From positions 434,001 to 498,000 of the forward strand of contig NZ_CP069396.1 of NCBI RefSeq assembly GCF_016887565.1: 64,000 bases of DNA. Reading direction: 5' to 3'. The position numbers were made by a program, and so were the translations under genes. A model generated the notes under the pieces. The model did not search any database, was not told the DNA's origin, and saw only the letters and a list, made by a program, of their open reading frames with translations. Shown piece by piece: positions 25,542 through 34,710 of this stretch. The number at the start of each line of letters is the position of its first letter. Position 1 is the stretch's first letter. Source of the DNA: Archangium violaceum (lineage in GTDB: Bacteria; Myxococcota; Myxococcia; Myxococcales; Myxococcaceae).

Positions 25542-28412
25542 ATGCAGGTGCCCGGAAGCAGCTTCGTCGTCGCGGTGGAGCGCATGTCCCGCGCTCTGGA
25601 GCAGCTCGCGTCCTCGCCGTCGGCTTCGGCGGTGTTGCAGGAGGTGGTGCATTGCGCGGGGGCCTCCCTGGGCCTGGAGCGCGCGGCGGTCGCATGGTTG
25701 GACACGGACGGGTTGTTGCTGACGCAGGCCTCGGCCGGGCTGGTACCGGATGCGGTGGCGGCGTGCGGGCGCTACCTGTTGGATGGTCCTCATCTGGAGC
25801 GGACGCCGTGGCACTTCCACCGAGGGGAGCCGGGGCTGGAGCCGGTGCTCGCCGAGGCCCTGGTCCGCATGGGTGCCGTGTCGCTGCTGGCGCTGCCCGT
25901 GTTCACCTCGAGCGGTGGGTGCGTGGGCGTGTTGCTGGGGCCCTCGTCCGAGCCGCGCTCCTACTCTCCGGAGGAGGCGCGGCGCTTCTCCCTCTACGCG
26001 CAGCTGGCTGGGCTCGCCATCGAGCGGGGCAGGCTGGTGGCCTCCGGGCGCACCGCCGCGCTCCAGGCCCGCGCCGAGGCCGAGCAGGCCGAGCTGCTGC
26101 GCCTCACCAGCTTCCAGGCGGTGACGGAGGCCTTCGGCCGCGCCCTCACCCGTGAGGACGTGGGCCGGGCCGTGCTGGAGCTGGGCGTGCCCGCCGTGGG
26201 CGCGGTGGGCGGCACCGTGCACCAGGCCTCGGCGGATGGGCGCTCGGTGGAGCTGGTGGCCGCGGTGGGCGCCAGTCCGGAATCCTTCGCCACCTTGCGC
26301 ACCCTGCCCCGGGCGATGCCCGAGATGCCCGGCTACGACGCGGCCGCCCGGGGCATCCCCGTGTGGCTGGAGTCCCCCGAGGAGGCCCGGGCCCGCTACC
26401 CCGCCTTCTCCGTGTACATGGCGACCCAGTCGTGTCAGGCCTTCGCCTTCCTGCCGCTCATGGTGGAGCAGCGCTGTCTGGGGTTGCTGGCCTTCGGTTT
26501 CGCCCAGGCGCGGCACTTCACCGAGCTGCAGCGCACCCTCATGCTCGGACTGGCCCGCCAGTGCGCGCAGGCCCTCGAGCGGGCCCGCCTCTATGAGAAC
26601 GAGCGCTCCGCGCGCCTGCTCGCCGAGGCCGCCGGACAGCGGCTGCAATTGCTGGCGGACGCGGGCGTGCTGCTGTCCGGCTCCCTGGAGTGGGAGACGA
26701 CCGTGTCCGGCGTCGCGCAGCTCGCGGTGGGCGCCTTCTCCGACTGGTGCGCCGTGGACTTCCTCGACGAGCACGGCGCCCTGCGGCGGCTCACCGTGCA
26801 GCACGCCCAGCCGGAGCGCTCCCTGCTCCATGACAAGCTCCTGGGCTTCACCCCGGATCGCTCCCGGCCCTCGGCCATCGCCGACGTGGTGCGCACCGGT
26901 CGCTCGCAGCTCGTCACCGGCGTGGTGCCCGCCTCGCAGGCTCCCGCCGAGGCCTCCGCCCCCGCGCGGCCGGACGCGGGCGGCTCGTTCATCATCGTCC
27001 CGCTGGTGGCCCGCCAGCGCACCCTGGGCGCCATGTCCTTCGTCCGGGGGCCGGCGCGCCCTCCCTTCACCGGGCCGGACCAGTCGCTCGCCGAGGACCT
27101 GGCCGCGCGCGCGGGGCTCGCCATCGACAACGCCCGTCTGCTGCGCAAGGCCCGCGCCGCCGAGGCCGAGTCCCGCCGCAACGCCGCCCGCCTGCGCATC
27201 CTCGTGGAGGTGGACCGGCTCCTGGCCGAGGCGGGGTTGGATCTGCCCGCGGTGCTGGATGTGATTGCTCGCAAGGTGTCCGAAGTGGTGGGTGATGGGT
27301 GCGTGCTCCAGCTCATGGCCGAGGACGGCGCCTTCCTGGAGCCCGTCACCATCCACCACCCGGACCCCGAGGCGCGCTGGCTGCTGGCCGGCACGGTGCA
27401 CGCCCGCCGGCAGCGGCTGGGCGAGGGGCTTCATGGGGGCGCCGTCGCCAACGGGCGCGTGGTGCTGTTGCCTGACGTGGACGTGGAGGAGGCTCGCGCG
27501 TCCGGGGGGTTGCCCGAGTACGTGCCCTACCTGGACCGGTATGGTCCGCAGAGCCTCCTGGTGGTGCCCCTGGCGGTGAAGGGACGGGTGTTCGGCACCC
27601 TCGGCGTGGTGCGCGATGTCGCCGGAGGCCGGCCCTATGGCGAGGATGATCAGCTGCTGCTGCAGAGCCTCGCGGAACGGGCGGCGCTGGCCATCGAGGA
27701 TGCCCGGCTGTACGGCGCCGCCACCGAGGCGGTGCGCCTGCGCGATGACTTCCTCTCCGTCGCGGGTCACGAGCTGAAGACGCCGCTGAGCGCCCTGCGG
27801 CTGCAGATCCAACTGCTGGCACGCATGGCTCGCGACGTGGCCACCACCCCGGGCCTGTCCGAGCGCGTGGAGAAGGCCGAGCGCACCAGCGAGCGGCTCG
27901 GCGCTCTCATCGACGAGCTCATGGACGCCGGCCGCATCACCTCGGGGAAGATGAAGCTGGAGCGCGAGGAGATGGATCTGGCCTCGCTCGCCCGCGACGC
28001 CGTGGGCCGCATGTCCGAGGCCCTCGCCCGTGTCGGCAGCGAGGTCCGGCTGGTGGCCGACTCCCAGGTGCTCGGACGGTGGGACCGTGTCCGCCTGGAG
28101 CAGGTGGTCGGCAATCTGTTGTCCAACGCGGCCAAGTATGGACGCGGCCAGCCCGTCGAGGTCCGCGTCGAGTCCGGCAACCAGGGCCGCGCCCGGCTCG
28201 TCGTCAAGGACTCCGGCATTGGCATCGCTCCCGAGGACCAGGCCCGGATCTTCGAACGCTTCGAGCGCGCCGCTACAGGCAAGCAGTTCCACGGGCTCGG
28301 TCTGGGGCTGTGGATTTCACGCGAAATCGTCGAGTCCCATGGGGGCCATATCCATGTGCGCAGTGCTCCCGGTGAGGGCTCCACCTTCACCGTGGAGCTT
28401 CCTCGCGAGTAG
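25542..28412 (+). CDS. four-GAF sensor histidine kinase
   Basis: 956 residues with no membrane helix, so a cytoplasmic sensor. Four GAF-type repeats fill about residues 15-720, each ending in a short helix such as AERAALAIEDARLY. The kinase core follows: H-box VAGHELKTPLSAL (phospho-His743), N-box VGNLLSNAAKYG, G1 KDSGIGIAPED and G2 HGLGLGLWIS. No receiver is attached and no response regulator gene is adjacent, so the partner is unknown. Ligands of the GAF domains cannot be told. Single gene; a C-G-rich hairpin (25441-25457) lies upstream. Confidence 0.92.
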   Translation: MQVPGSSFVVAVERMSRALEQLASSPSASAVLQEVVHCAGASLGLERAAVAWLDTDGLLLTQASAGLVPDAVAACGRYLLDGPHLERTPWHFHRGEPGLEPVLAEALVRMGAVSLLALPVFTSSGGCVGVLLGPSSEPRSYSPEEARRFSLYAQLAGLAIERGRLVASGRTAALQARAEAEQAELLRLTSFQAVTEAFGRALTREDVGRAVLELGVPAVGAVGGTVHQASADGRSVELVAAVGASPESFATLRTLPRAMPEMPGYDAAARGIPVWLESPEEARARYPAFSVYMATQSCQAFAFLPLMVEQRCLGLLAFGFAQARHFTELQRTLMLGLARQCAQALERARLYENERSARLLAEAAGQRLQLLADAGVLLSGSLEWETTVSGVAQLAVGAFSDWCAVDFLDEHGALRRLTVQHAQPERSLLHDKLLGFTPDRSRPSAIADVVRTGRSQLVTGVVPASQAPAEASAPARPDAGGSFIIVPLVARQRTLGAMSFVRGPARPPFTGPDQSLAEDLAARAGLAIDNARLLRKARAAEAESRRNAARLRILVEVDRLLAEAGLDLPAVLDVIARKVSEVVGDGCVLQLMAEDGAFLEPVTIHHPDPEARWLLAGTVHARRQRLGEGLHGGAVANGRVVLLPDVDVEEARASGGLPEYVPYLDRYGPQSLLVVPLAVKGRVFGTLGVVRDVAGGRPYGEDDQLLLQSLAERAALAIEDARLYGAATEAVRLRDDFLSVAGHELKTPLSALRLQIQLLARMARDVATTPGLSERVEKAERTSERLGALIDELMDAGRITSGKMKLEREEMDLASLARDAVGRMSEALARVGSEVRLVADSQVLGRWDRVRLEQVVGNLLSNAAKYGRGQPVEVRVESGNQGRARLVVKDSGIGIAPEDQARIFERFERAATGKQFHGLGLGLWISREIVESHGGHIHVRSAPGEGSTFTVELPRE

Positions 28413-28440
28413 GACTCCGGGTCGCAGCCCCTGGGACGGA

Positions 28441-28494
28441 TACCCTCACCCCGACCCTCTCCCAGAGGGAGAGGGAGGAGTGGGGTGGGGGTAC
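28441..28494 (+). repeat. nested palindromic repeat, copy R4
   Basis: The repeat unit is extended here into a nested palindrome: TACCCTCACCCC at the left pairs (11 of 12) with GGGGTGGGGGTA at the right, enclosing CCCTCTCCC-aga-GGGAGAGGG. It lies just after the kinase gene. Confidence 0.85.
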
Positions 28495-28649
28495 ATGGGT
28501 GGGATCAGGATTTCTTCCGCTTGCCCGGGGGACGGCCGGGAGAGCGTTCCTCCCCTGTGTTTCCATCCCCGGGGGTGGGGTACTCTTGGACCCCGACATC
28601 ACCCTTCTCACTGGTGGAGAGCCCGTTGACCCGTCCGCTCCTGGACCCC

Positions 28650-30164
28650 ATGGCGCCTCAACAGCGCGCCGATGGTAGCAACCGCTCCGCGGTTCGCGCG
28701 GACAGCCCTCTCTTCGGCGAGCTCCTGCTCAAGCTCGGCATCGTCACCCCCAATCAGATCGAAGAGGCCCTCGCCCTCCAGTCCCTCAACGGACAGCGGC
28801 TCGGCGAGGCCCTCATCTCCCTCGGCTACGTCACCCGCGAGCAGATCCAGGACGCCCTCGGCGAGGCCCTCGGTCTCCACCACCCCCCACAGGGCATCAC
28901 CCCCATCCAGCCCCCCCTCGGCGAGGTGCTCGTCGGGCTCAAGTACCTCTCCGTCTCCCAGCTCGACGAGGCCCTCGCCCTCCAGCGCCGCACCGGCCGC
29001 AAGCTGGGCGAAATCCTCGTCGAGAACGGGTACTGCTCCTACAAACAGCTCTACGAGGGGCTCGCCCTCCAGGGCCGCGTCTCCGGCCGCCAGGAGGCCC
29101 CTCGCGCCCAACAGCAGGAGGGCCACCACCGCGTCGTCGTGGTGGATGACAGCCCCCTGGCCTGCGCCTTCGTGCAGGACGGGCTCGTGTCCCTCGGCTA
29201 CGAGGTCATCTGCTTCCAGGACCCCTACGAGGCCCTGGAGCAGGTCGGCAAGGTGCAGCCCGCCATCGTCCTGAGCGACCTGGACATGCCCGGCATCGAC
29301 GGCATGGAGCTGTGCCGCCGCCTCAAGGAAGGCCCCACCCGGGCCATGCCCGTCATCATCCTCACCGCCAACGACAACGACACCGAGCGCGTCCGCGGCC
29401 TGCGCGCCGGCGCCGATGACTACGTCAACAAGTCCGCCTCCATGGACGAGCTCGCCGCGCGCATCGAGAGCGTCATGCGCCGCACCGGCGAGACCGAGCG
29501 GATGCGCAAGCTCTTCGCCCGCTACACCTCCGACGCCGTCGTCGAGGAGATCCTCAAGAGCCCCGACTCCGTCGTGCTCACCGGCGAGAAGCGCGAGGTC
29601 ACCATCCTCTTCGCCGACATCCGCAACTTCACCGGCCTCGCCGACAGTCTCCCTCCCGAGCAGACCGTCGGCGTGTTGAACCAGGTGCTGGGCGGCCTCT
29701 CCGACGCCGTGCTCACCTGCGGCGGCACCCTGGACAAGTTCCTCGGCGATGGGCTCATGGCCGTCTTCGGCGCCCCCGTGTTCCGCAACGACGACGCGCT
29801 GCGCGCCCTCCAGTCCGCCAAGATGATGATGGCCTTCATGGTCGAGCTGCGTCAGCGCGCCGAGGCCGAGTGGGCCACCACCCGCGAGGGCCGCCCCCTC
29901 ACGCTCGAGCTGGGCATCGGCATCAACTCGGGCATGGCCGTGGCCGGCAACATCGGCGGCGCCATGCGCACCGAGTACACCTGCATCGGCGACTCCGTGA
30001 ACGTGGCCGCGCGGCTGTGCGCCATCGCCGGGCCCGGGGAAATCCTCGTTGGCGAGCGCACCGTCGAGCTGCTCTCCGGCCATGAGGCGGGCTTCGAGGA
30101 GCTGCCACCCGTGCGACTCAAGGGCAAGCCACACCCCGTGCCCCTCTTCCGCGCCCTGTGGTAG
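28650..30164 (+). CDS. MshEN-receiver-adenylate/guanylate cyclase fusion
   Basis: 504 residues. Residues 20-150 hold two or more MshEN-type repeats ([37 protein letters not shown]); in other proteins such modules bind cyclic-di-GMP. A receiver domain (160-275) has VVVVDDSPL, the phospho-acceptor in LSDLDMPG (D210) and NKSAS. A class III nucleotide cyclase follows, with metal-binding D323 (LFADIRNF) and D367 (KFLGDG), K363, T444 (YTCIGD) and N451/R455, so it looks active. T444 and K363 fit adenylyl use. The start could be upstream at GTG. This would join c-di-GMP, phosphorylation and cAMP/cGMP in one chain. Confidence 0.85.
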   Translation: MAPQQRADGSNRSAVRADSPLFGELLLKLGIVTPNQIEEALALQSLNGQRLGEALISLGYVTREQIQDALGEALGLHHPPQGITPIQPPLGEVLVGLKYLSVSQLDEALALQRRTGRKLGEILVENGYCSYKQLYEGLALQGRVSGRQEAPRAQQQEGHHRVVVVDDSPLACAFVQDGLVSLGYEVICFQDPYEALEQVGKVQPAIVLSDLDMPGIDGMELCRRLKEGPTRAMPVIILTANDNDTERVRGLRAGADDYVNKSASMDELAARIESVMRRTGETERMRKLFARYTSDAVVEEILKSPDSVVLTGEKREVTILFADIRNFTGLADSLPPEQTVGVLNQVLGGLSDAVLTCGGTLDKFLGDGLMAVFGAPVFRNDDALRALQSAKMMMAFMVELRQRAEAEWATTREGRPLTLELGIGINSGMAVAGNIGGAMRTEYTCIGDSVNVAARLCAIAGPGEILVGERTVELLSGHEAGFEELPPVRLKGKPHPVPLFRALW

Positions 30165-30184
30165 TCCGGGGCCCGGAGGACTCC

Positions 30185-30571
30185 TTGAGTCAGCGCCGCC
30201 GCCCCCACTTCCTTCTCATCTTCCTGCCCTTCGCCTTCGTCGCCATCGGCCTCGTCGTGGTGCTCGGCATCCGCGGCAAGCACGACCCCGCCGCCGTCCA
30301 GGTCCACTCCGACTTCGACCGCATCCTCGCCGCCCTCGAGTCCTGGCGCGCCGAGCGCGGTTTCCTCCCCGAGGAGGGCGAGCTCTCGTTCCTCGTCCCC
30401 AAGTATCTCCCCGCCGAGCCCGTCGACCCCTGGGGTCATCCCTACGTCTTCTCCAGTGACGGCCAGCGGCCCTTCCTCCAGTCCCTCGGCCAGGATGGGC
30501 TGCGCGGTGGCAATGGGCCCAACCAGGACCATACGAATCATGATGGGCACTCGGCGCTGGCTCCTCGGTAG
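30185..30571 (+). CDS. membrane protein with pseudopilin-like C-terminal domain
   Basis: 128 residues starting at TTG, with an excellent GGAGGA site 5 bp before. One membrane helix (HFLLIFLPFAFVAIGLVVVLGI) precedes FDRILAALESWRAERGFLP, a helix-loop ending in VDPWGHPYVFSSDG...FLQSLGQDG, similar to the C-terminal part of type II secretion pseudopilins (GspG). The prepilin peptidase motif (G-F-T-L-x-E) is absent, so it is not a standard pseudopilin. It follows the cyclase gene by 20 bp and may be co-transcribed. Confidence 0.7.
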   Translation: MSQRRRPHFLLIFLPFAFVAIGLVVVLGIRGKHDPAAVQVHSDFDRILAALESWRAERGFLPEEGELSFLVPKYLPAEPVDPWGHPYVFSSDGQRPFLQSLGQDGLRGGNGPNQDHTNHDGHSALAPR

Positions 30572-30590
30572 CTCGGGGAGCGGCGGGTAG

Positions 30591-30626
30591 ACCCTCACCC
30601 CAGCCCTCTCCCAGGGGGAGAGGGGG
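30591..30626 (+). repeat. palindromic repeat, copy R5
   Basis: ACCCTCACCCC followed by gccctctccc-aggg-ggagaggggg, in the gene-free DNA between the pseudopilin-like and stress-protein genes. It is followed 30 bp later by a second copy in the same orientation. Confidence 0.88.
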
Positions 30627-30656
30627 CATTCACGGAGCCAACCTGGGGGGGCTTGG

Positions 30657-30692
30657 TACCCTCACCCTGTCCCTCTCCCGGAGGGAGAGGGG
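30657..30692 (+). repeat. palindromic repeat, copy R6
   Basis: Second unit in direct orientation with R5, with a slightly different loop (CCCTCTCCC-gga-GGGAGAGGG). The tandem pair lies before the stress-protein gene. Confidence 0.88.
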
Positions 30693-30800
30693 CGGAGCGA
30701 GGGGTCGCGCCCGGGTCTTCCGGGCCGCTTCTCAATGGCCATCCTCTCGTCGTGGGTTTTCCTTTTAGGGGACTTTCCCGCGCCCTCCGTGGAGGCCGTC

Positions 30801-32159
30801 ATGCCGGTGGTCTGCGCAACCAACCTGTCGGAGCCCTCCTCTCGCGCCGCCAAGGCCGCCGCGGCCCTCGCCACCCGTCTGGGTGCGCCCCTGTGGCTCC
30901 TCGGCGTCTTCGACGGCGAGCACCCCGTCCCCGACGGTCCTGTCTCCCTGCGCGATGCCTCGCGGCGTCTGGAAGCGGAGGCCGCTCGTCTGCGGACTCC
31001 CGGTCTCCCGGTCGAGCTGCGTCTGCTGGAGGGCTCTCCAGGCAAGGTGCTCGTGGAGGACGAGCTCATCCGCGGCGCCCGGTTGCTCCTCCTGTCCGCC
31101 GAGGGCTGGGGGCCCGTCTCGTGGCGCCGGGCTCCCGTTCACGAGCGCATCGTCCAGTCCACCCGCGTGCCCGTGCTCGTGGTGCGCCGCGAGGGCGAGT
31201 CCCTCGCCGATTGGGCTCGCGGTGGACGCCGCCTGCAGGTGCTCGTCGGCGTGGATGGCTCGCCCTCCTCGGAGTGCGCCGTGGCGTGGTTGCACGAGCT
31301 GCGCCGCGTGGGCCCCTGTGACGTGGTGGCCACCTCCGTGTGCTCGCCCGTGGAGGAGCGCGAGCGTCTGGGCATCCACACCCCCGTGCACCTGGAGATG
31401 CTCGATCCGGTGGTGCGCCGCATCGAGGTGCTCGACCCGGAGGTGGAGCGCGTGCTGATGCGCGAGCTGATCGAACGCGTGGGCGAGCTGCCCGGTGAGG
31501 GGCGGTTGGAAGCTCACCTGGAGCCGGGCTTCGGTCGCCCCTCGGACCACCTGCTGCACGTGGCGCATGCGCGCGGCGTGGACCTCGTCGTGGTGGGCAC
31601 CCACCAGCGCGGAGGTCTCGCCCGGTTGTGGCACGGCTCGGTCTCCGCGGGCGTGCTGCGCCACGCCGAGCAGTCCGTGGCGTGCGTGCCTCCCTTCCAT
31701 CCGGTGTCCCGCAGGTCCGTGCCGCCACGCGCCGTGCTCGTTCCCGTGGACTTCTCCGAGGCCAGCTCCCGCGCCATCTCCCAGGCCCGCTCCCTGGTGC
31801 GCCCCGGCGGCCGCGTGCACCTGCTGCATGTGCACCGGCGCAAGTCCTCGGAGCGCGCGTGGGTGATGGACCACTATGGTGTGCTGCCCGAGCCTCCCCA
31901 GGAGCGCTCGGCCGTCCTGGAGCGGTTGCGGGCGATGGTGCCTCACGAGGACGGAGCCCAGGAGGTGCACTGGACGGTGGAGGGCGTCACCGGCGACGAC
32001 GTGGCCCGCGCCATCTGCCAGGCCACCGAGCGCGAGGGCGTGGATCTGGTGTGCCTGGGCACGTCCCATGTACCGGGTCGCGCCAGCTACCTCAGCGACG
32101 CGGTGGCCCGGGCACTGGTGGCGCGCTGCCGCAGGCCCGTCATGGTCCTCCACGCGTGA
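30801..32159 (+). CDS. tandem universal stress protein
   Basis: 452 residues made of three UspA-like domains: PVVCATNLSEPSSRAAKAAAALATRLGAPLWLLGVFDGE (first), LQVLVGVDGSPSSECAVAWLHEL (second) and RAVLVPVDFSEASSRAISQARSLV (third). The ATP-binding glycines at the domain ends are partly replaced; the second domain has VVVGTHQRGGLARLWHGS, closest to consensus. Usp proteins are cytoplasmic and help survival under starvation or stress. The ATG at 30801 has a GGAGG site. The upstream frame lies in the repeats' shadow. Single gene, followed by an intergenic hairpin around 32219-32264. Confidence 0.9.
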   Translation: MPVVCATNLSEPSSRAAKAAAALATRLGAPLWLLGVFDGEHPVPDGPVSLRDASRRLEAEAARLRTPGLPVELRLLEGSPGKVLVEDELIRGARLLLLSAEGWGPVSWRRAPVHERIVQSTRVPVLVVRREGESLADWARGGRRLQVLVGVDGSPSSECAVAWLHELRRVGPCDVVATSVCSPVEERERLGIHTPVHLEMLDPVVRRIEVLDPEVERVLMRELIERVGELPGEGRLEAHLEPGFGRPSDHLLHVAHARGVDLVVVGTHQRGGLARLWHGSVSAGVLRHAEQSVACVPPFHPVSRRSVPPRAVLVPVDFSEASSRAISQARSLVRPGGRVHLLHVHRRKSSERAWVMDHYGVLPEPPQERSAVLERLRAMVPHEDGAQEVHWTVEGVTGDDVARAICQATEREGVDLVCLGTSHVPGRASYLSDAVARALVARCRRPVMVLHA

Positions 32160-32451
32160 GGGGGGCCCTCTCCCTTGGTTCCGACGCACCAAGTCATGCC
32201 GGAAACCCCGGCGACTCGGGACCCCAGGCCCCTCGGGGCGCCCTGCCCCCGGGCCCTCGGGGTCCTCCCCGTGTAACCTCCCTCACGGGTTGTGTGGGCT
32301 CCAACGGTTTTCTGCAACTCCGTGGAAATATTGGGAGCAGAGCGCATCCGGAGCCGATTTGGCGGCCCCCCGCGCGCTTGCAGGGTTCGACGGGAAACCC
32401 GATTTGCGTTAGGCTTTGTCAAAAGCAGTCAATGACGGGGGAGGTCTGCCT
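32160..32451. other. gene-free region with hairpin
   Basis: A long GC hairpin at about 32219-32264 (outer arms GGACCCC and GGGGTCC) may end the stress-protein transcript. The right part contains TTGCAG, AAACCC and TTGCGTTAGGC segments that may form the promoter of the next gene. No reading frame with a start site is apparent. Confidence 0.5.
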
Positions 32452-33033
32452 TTGACACCGCGAGGGTATCGCGAAGAAGAGCTCGTGACGAACCGGGCCT
32501 CGGTGCTGTTGAGCGGAGGCACCGAGGACGAGCGGCGCACCTGGGCCGCCGCCGCGGCTCGCCACTTTGCCCATGAGGGGCCCCTGGTCGAGGTCCGTCA
32601 GTCCTCACAGGTCGTCGAGGCCCTCCGCCAGCGCCGCGGCGTCGTCTTCATCCCCGATGTCGCCCGCCTCGATTTCGCCTCCCAGGGCCTCATCGTCCGC
32701 TGCCTCCAGACCCAGGAGGAGCGTCCTAAAATCGTCGTCGGGCTCTCCGGCGCCATCGAGCCCGCTCGCGGCAAGGGCTCCCTCCGCGAGGACCTCCTCT
32801 ATCGGCTCCATCTCGCCCAGGTGGACCTCACCTCCGAGGGCATGCGCGAGGTGCTCGCCCAGCGCCGCGCCCAGCTCGTCGCCGAGGAGGCCGCTCGCAA
32901 GGCCGAGGCCGAACGCCTCGCCGCCGAGAAGACCGCTCAGCTCAAGGCCTCGGGTATCACCGTGAAGAGCTCCTCCCGCATGCGCAGCAAGGTGCTCCCT
33001 CGCGCCACCGCCCCCAAGGTCACGCGCAGGTGA
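32452..33033 (+). CDS. degenerate sigma-54-activator-like AAA protein
   Basis: 193 residues from a TTG with a GGGGGAGG site. The segment EVRQSSQVVEALRQRRGVVFIPDVARLDFASQGLIVRCLQTQEERPKIVVGLSG and REDLLYRL resemble NtrC-type AAA domains: VVFIPDVA occupies the Walker B position and REDLLYRLHLAQVDL follows the sensor-II region. The Walker A P-loop and the GAFTGA loop that contacts sigma-54 are absent, so it is unlikely to hydrolyse ATP or to activate directly. The Lys/Glu-rich C-terminus is probably a coil. It may be a non-catalytic AAA remnant with regulatory or binding use. Confidence 0.7.
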   Translation: MTPRGYREEELVTNRASVLLSGGTEDERRTWAAAAARHFAHEGPLVEVRQSSQVVEALRQRRGVVFIPDVARLDFASQGLIVRCLQTQEERPKIVVGLSGAIEPARGKGSLREDLLYRLHLAQVDLTSEGMREVLAQRRAQLVAEEAARKAEAERLAAEKTAQLKASGITVKSSSRMRSKVLPRATAPKVTRR

Positions 33034-33088
33034 CGGGCTCCTGAGTTTTCCGGCCTCAGGTTTTACTGGGGGGACTCGGTTCTCGATG

Positions 33089-33124
33089 ACCCTCACCCCA
33101 GCCCTCTCCCAGAGGGAGAGGGGG
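33089..33124 (+). repeat. palindromic repeat, copy R7
   Basis: ACCCTCACCCC unit with CCCTCTCCC-aga-GGGAGAGGG, in the convergent interval between the AAA-like and basic-protein genes. Confidence 0.9.
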
Positions 33125-33153
33125 CTTTTCACCGGGGCAACCCGGGAACCGGT

Positions 33154-33188
33154 TACCCTCACCCCGTCCCTCTCCCGGAGGGAGAGGG
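33154..33188 (+). repeat. palindromic repeat, copy R8
   Basis: Second unit in direct orientation to R7, 29 bp apart, with CCCTCTCCC-gga-GGGAGAGGG. Both may act as a terminator for the converging transcripts. Confidence 0.9.
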
Positions 33189-33200
33189 GTTGGTGAGGAC

Positions 33201-33740
33201 TCAGTGCCGGTGTTTCTGCCCTCGCTTCGCCTTGAAGCCCCCTTCCGGCGCCTTGGCCCTCTTGGGGGCGGGGGCCGCCGCCGTGGGCGTCGTCTTGCGC
33301 CCCGATGTCCGGCTCGTGGCCCGGCGCTTCGGCTTCTCCTCCTCCTCCAACTCCGCGACCTTCAACGGCTTCCGGGCGGGCCTCGCCTTCTTGATGCGCT
33401 CCTCCACCGCCCGCGCCTCCTCCAGCACCCGCTCCGCCGTGGCTCGCACCTGCTCCTCGGGCACCTGCTCCCGCTCCGGGCGTTTTCTCACCGGCCGGTC
33501 CGCGATGGGGCGGTACAGGTCGGGCTCCATCGCCGCCTGCTGCTCGACGTTTCGCGCCCCTCGGGCCGGCTCGCGCTTCACCCGCGCTCCCCGCCCCTGC
33601 TTCGGCCACAGCTCCTGCAGCTTGTCCACCTCGTCCGCCGCCGAGACCAGCGTGTCGATCACCACCCGCACCCCCTGGGTGCCCACCCTCGACACCGCAT
33701 CCCTCAGCCGCCCCACCAGGCTCGTCGCAGTCGTCAGCAT
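33201..33740 (-). CDS. lysine/arginine-rich hypothetical protein
   Basis: 179 residues starting at MLTTATSLVGRLRDAV, a short amphipathic N-terminal segment, then a long charged, probably disordered region (ERVLEEARAVEERIKKARPARKPL) and a basic tail ending GQKHRH. The start ATG has an AAGGGA site; longer upstream starts are not supported. It may bind nucleic acid or the cell surface. No family recognised. Strand opposite to its neighbours, convergent with the AAA-like gene. Confidence 0.65.
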   Translation of the reverse strand: MLTTATSLVGRLRDAVSRVGTQGVRVVIDTLVSAADEVDKLQELWPKQGRGARVKREPARGARNVEQQAAMEPDLYRPIADRPVRKRPEREQVPEEQVRATAERVLEEARAVEERIKKARPARKPLKVAELEEEEKPKRRATSRTSGRKTTPTAAAPAPKRAKAPEGGFKAKRGQKHRH

Positions 33741-33888
33741 GTGTGTCCCTTCCCTCTGCGTCGTCTTTCCGGCCAAGGTATGCACGCCGGCTCCGGTTGG
33801 AAGCACCGCGTCATGACCTGGCATCTCGGGAAGGGTGTCAGCCTCCTCGACGCCCGCCCGTCCGCTCGGCCCCCTCTCGAAGGAGCGC

Positions 33889-34437
33889 ATGGTGACTCAC
33901 TCCCCCTCGGATGACCGGCTGGTGCTGATGCGTGGCGATCTCACGAAGGTGTCCGCCGATGCCCTGGTGAACGCGGCCAACTCCTCCCTGCTCGGCGGCG
34001 GAGGCGTGGATGGCGCCATCCACCGCGCCGCCGGCCCCGAGCTGCTCGCCGAGTGTCGGACCCTCAACGGGTGTCCCACCGGCGAGGCCCGCATCACCGG
34101 CGCCTATCGGCTGCCCGCTCGCCATGTCATCCACACCGTGGGCCCCGTCTGGCGCGGGGGCTCCCAGGGCGAGCGCGAGACGCTCGCGCGCTGCTACCGC
34201 CGCGTCCTCGAGCTCGTCGCGCGCCACGGCCTGCGCTCCGTGGCCTTCCCCTCCATCTCCACCGGCGCCTATGGCTTCCCCATCGCCGAGGCCGCGCCCA
34301 TCGCCCTCCGGGAGATGCGCGCCGCCCTGGCGCGCCAGCCCCAGCTGGAGCGGGTGACGGTGGTGCTCTTCAGCGCCTCGGACCTCGAGGTGTACCAGCG
34401 GGCGCTCGCCGAGGCCGGCACGCCCGCGTCCTCCTAG
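33889..34437 (+). CDS. macrodomain ADP-ribose/O-acetyl-ADP-ribose hydrolase
   Basis: 182 residues, a single macrodomain. The first strand has [36 protein letters not shown], the nucleotide-binding signature ([18 protein letters not shown]), with [10 protein letters not shown] near the second. This is of the YmdB-like type that removes ADP-ribose or deacetylates O-acetyl-ADP-ribose. The ATG has an AAGGAGC site. Its TAG stop lies in the CTAG at the left edge of the MITE-like element. Cytoplasmic. Confidence 0.93.
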   Translation: MVTHSPSDDRLVLMRGDLTKVSADALVNAANSSLLGGGGVDGAIHRAAGPELLAECRTLNGCPTGEARITGAYRLPARHVIHTVGPVWRGGSQGERETLARCYRRVLELVARHGLRSVAFPSISTGAYGFPIAEAAPIALREMRAALARQPQLERVTVVLFSASDLEVYQRALAEAGTPASS

Positions 34438-34485
34438 CGGAGTATCCACAAAGTCTTTGGACAGAGTCCGAGGGCCCGTGGATGT

Positions 34486-34520
34486 CCCCTCTCCCTCTGG
34501 GAGAGGGCTAGGGTGAGGGT
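34486..34520 (+). repeat. palindromic repeat, copy R9 (in MITE)
   Basis: CCCTCTCCC-tct-GGGAGAGGG followed by ctagggtgagggtc, in the left half of the element at 34.4 kb. Confidence 0.88.
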
Positions 34521-34623
34521 CTTCCCCCTGGAGCGCACGGACCCCATGGGCGTTCACAGAGGACGGCGAGGGGGGCGGTTGCGTGCCGCGATGCAAACAG
34601 GGGCGAGGAACACGAGGGTGACG

Positions 34624-34659
34624 ACCCTCACCCCCCGCCCTCTCCCAGAGGGAGAGGGA
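34624..34659 (+). repeat. palindromic repeat, copy R10 (in MITE)
   Basis: ACCCTCACCCC unit in the right half of the element, inverted relative to R9. Confidence 0.88.
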
Positions 34660-34710
34660 GCATGCGCAACACGACTCTGTCCACGAACTTCGTGGACACT
34701 CCACTAGCGG

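Larger units (their letters stand above)
34438..34703. mobile_element. MITE-like element, copy 1
   Basis: A 266-bp element with terminal inverted repeats (left GGAGTATCCACAAAG, right ends in CTTCGTGGACACTCC) and CTAG at each side (34434-34437, 34704-34707). Inside are two CCCTCTCCC palindromic repeats (R9, R10) in inverted orientation. It encodes nothing. A second copy lies at 61.4 kb in opposite orientation. The CTAG target is typical of IS5-family transposons, so it is probably a non-autonomous relative mobilised in trans. Confidence 0.8.

Noticed and set aside
25431-28292. A 953-residue frame antisense to the four-GAF kinase
   Set aside because: Shadow frame; no recognisable domain, while the sense frame has a full kinase.
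30591-33188. CRISPR array suggested by repeated GC palindromes
   Set aside because: The units are few and unevenly spaced, and lie in pairs between genes without spacers of constant length.
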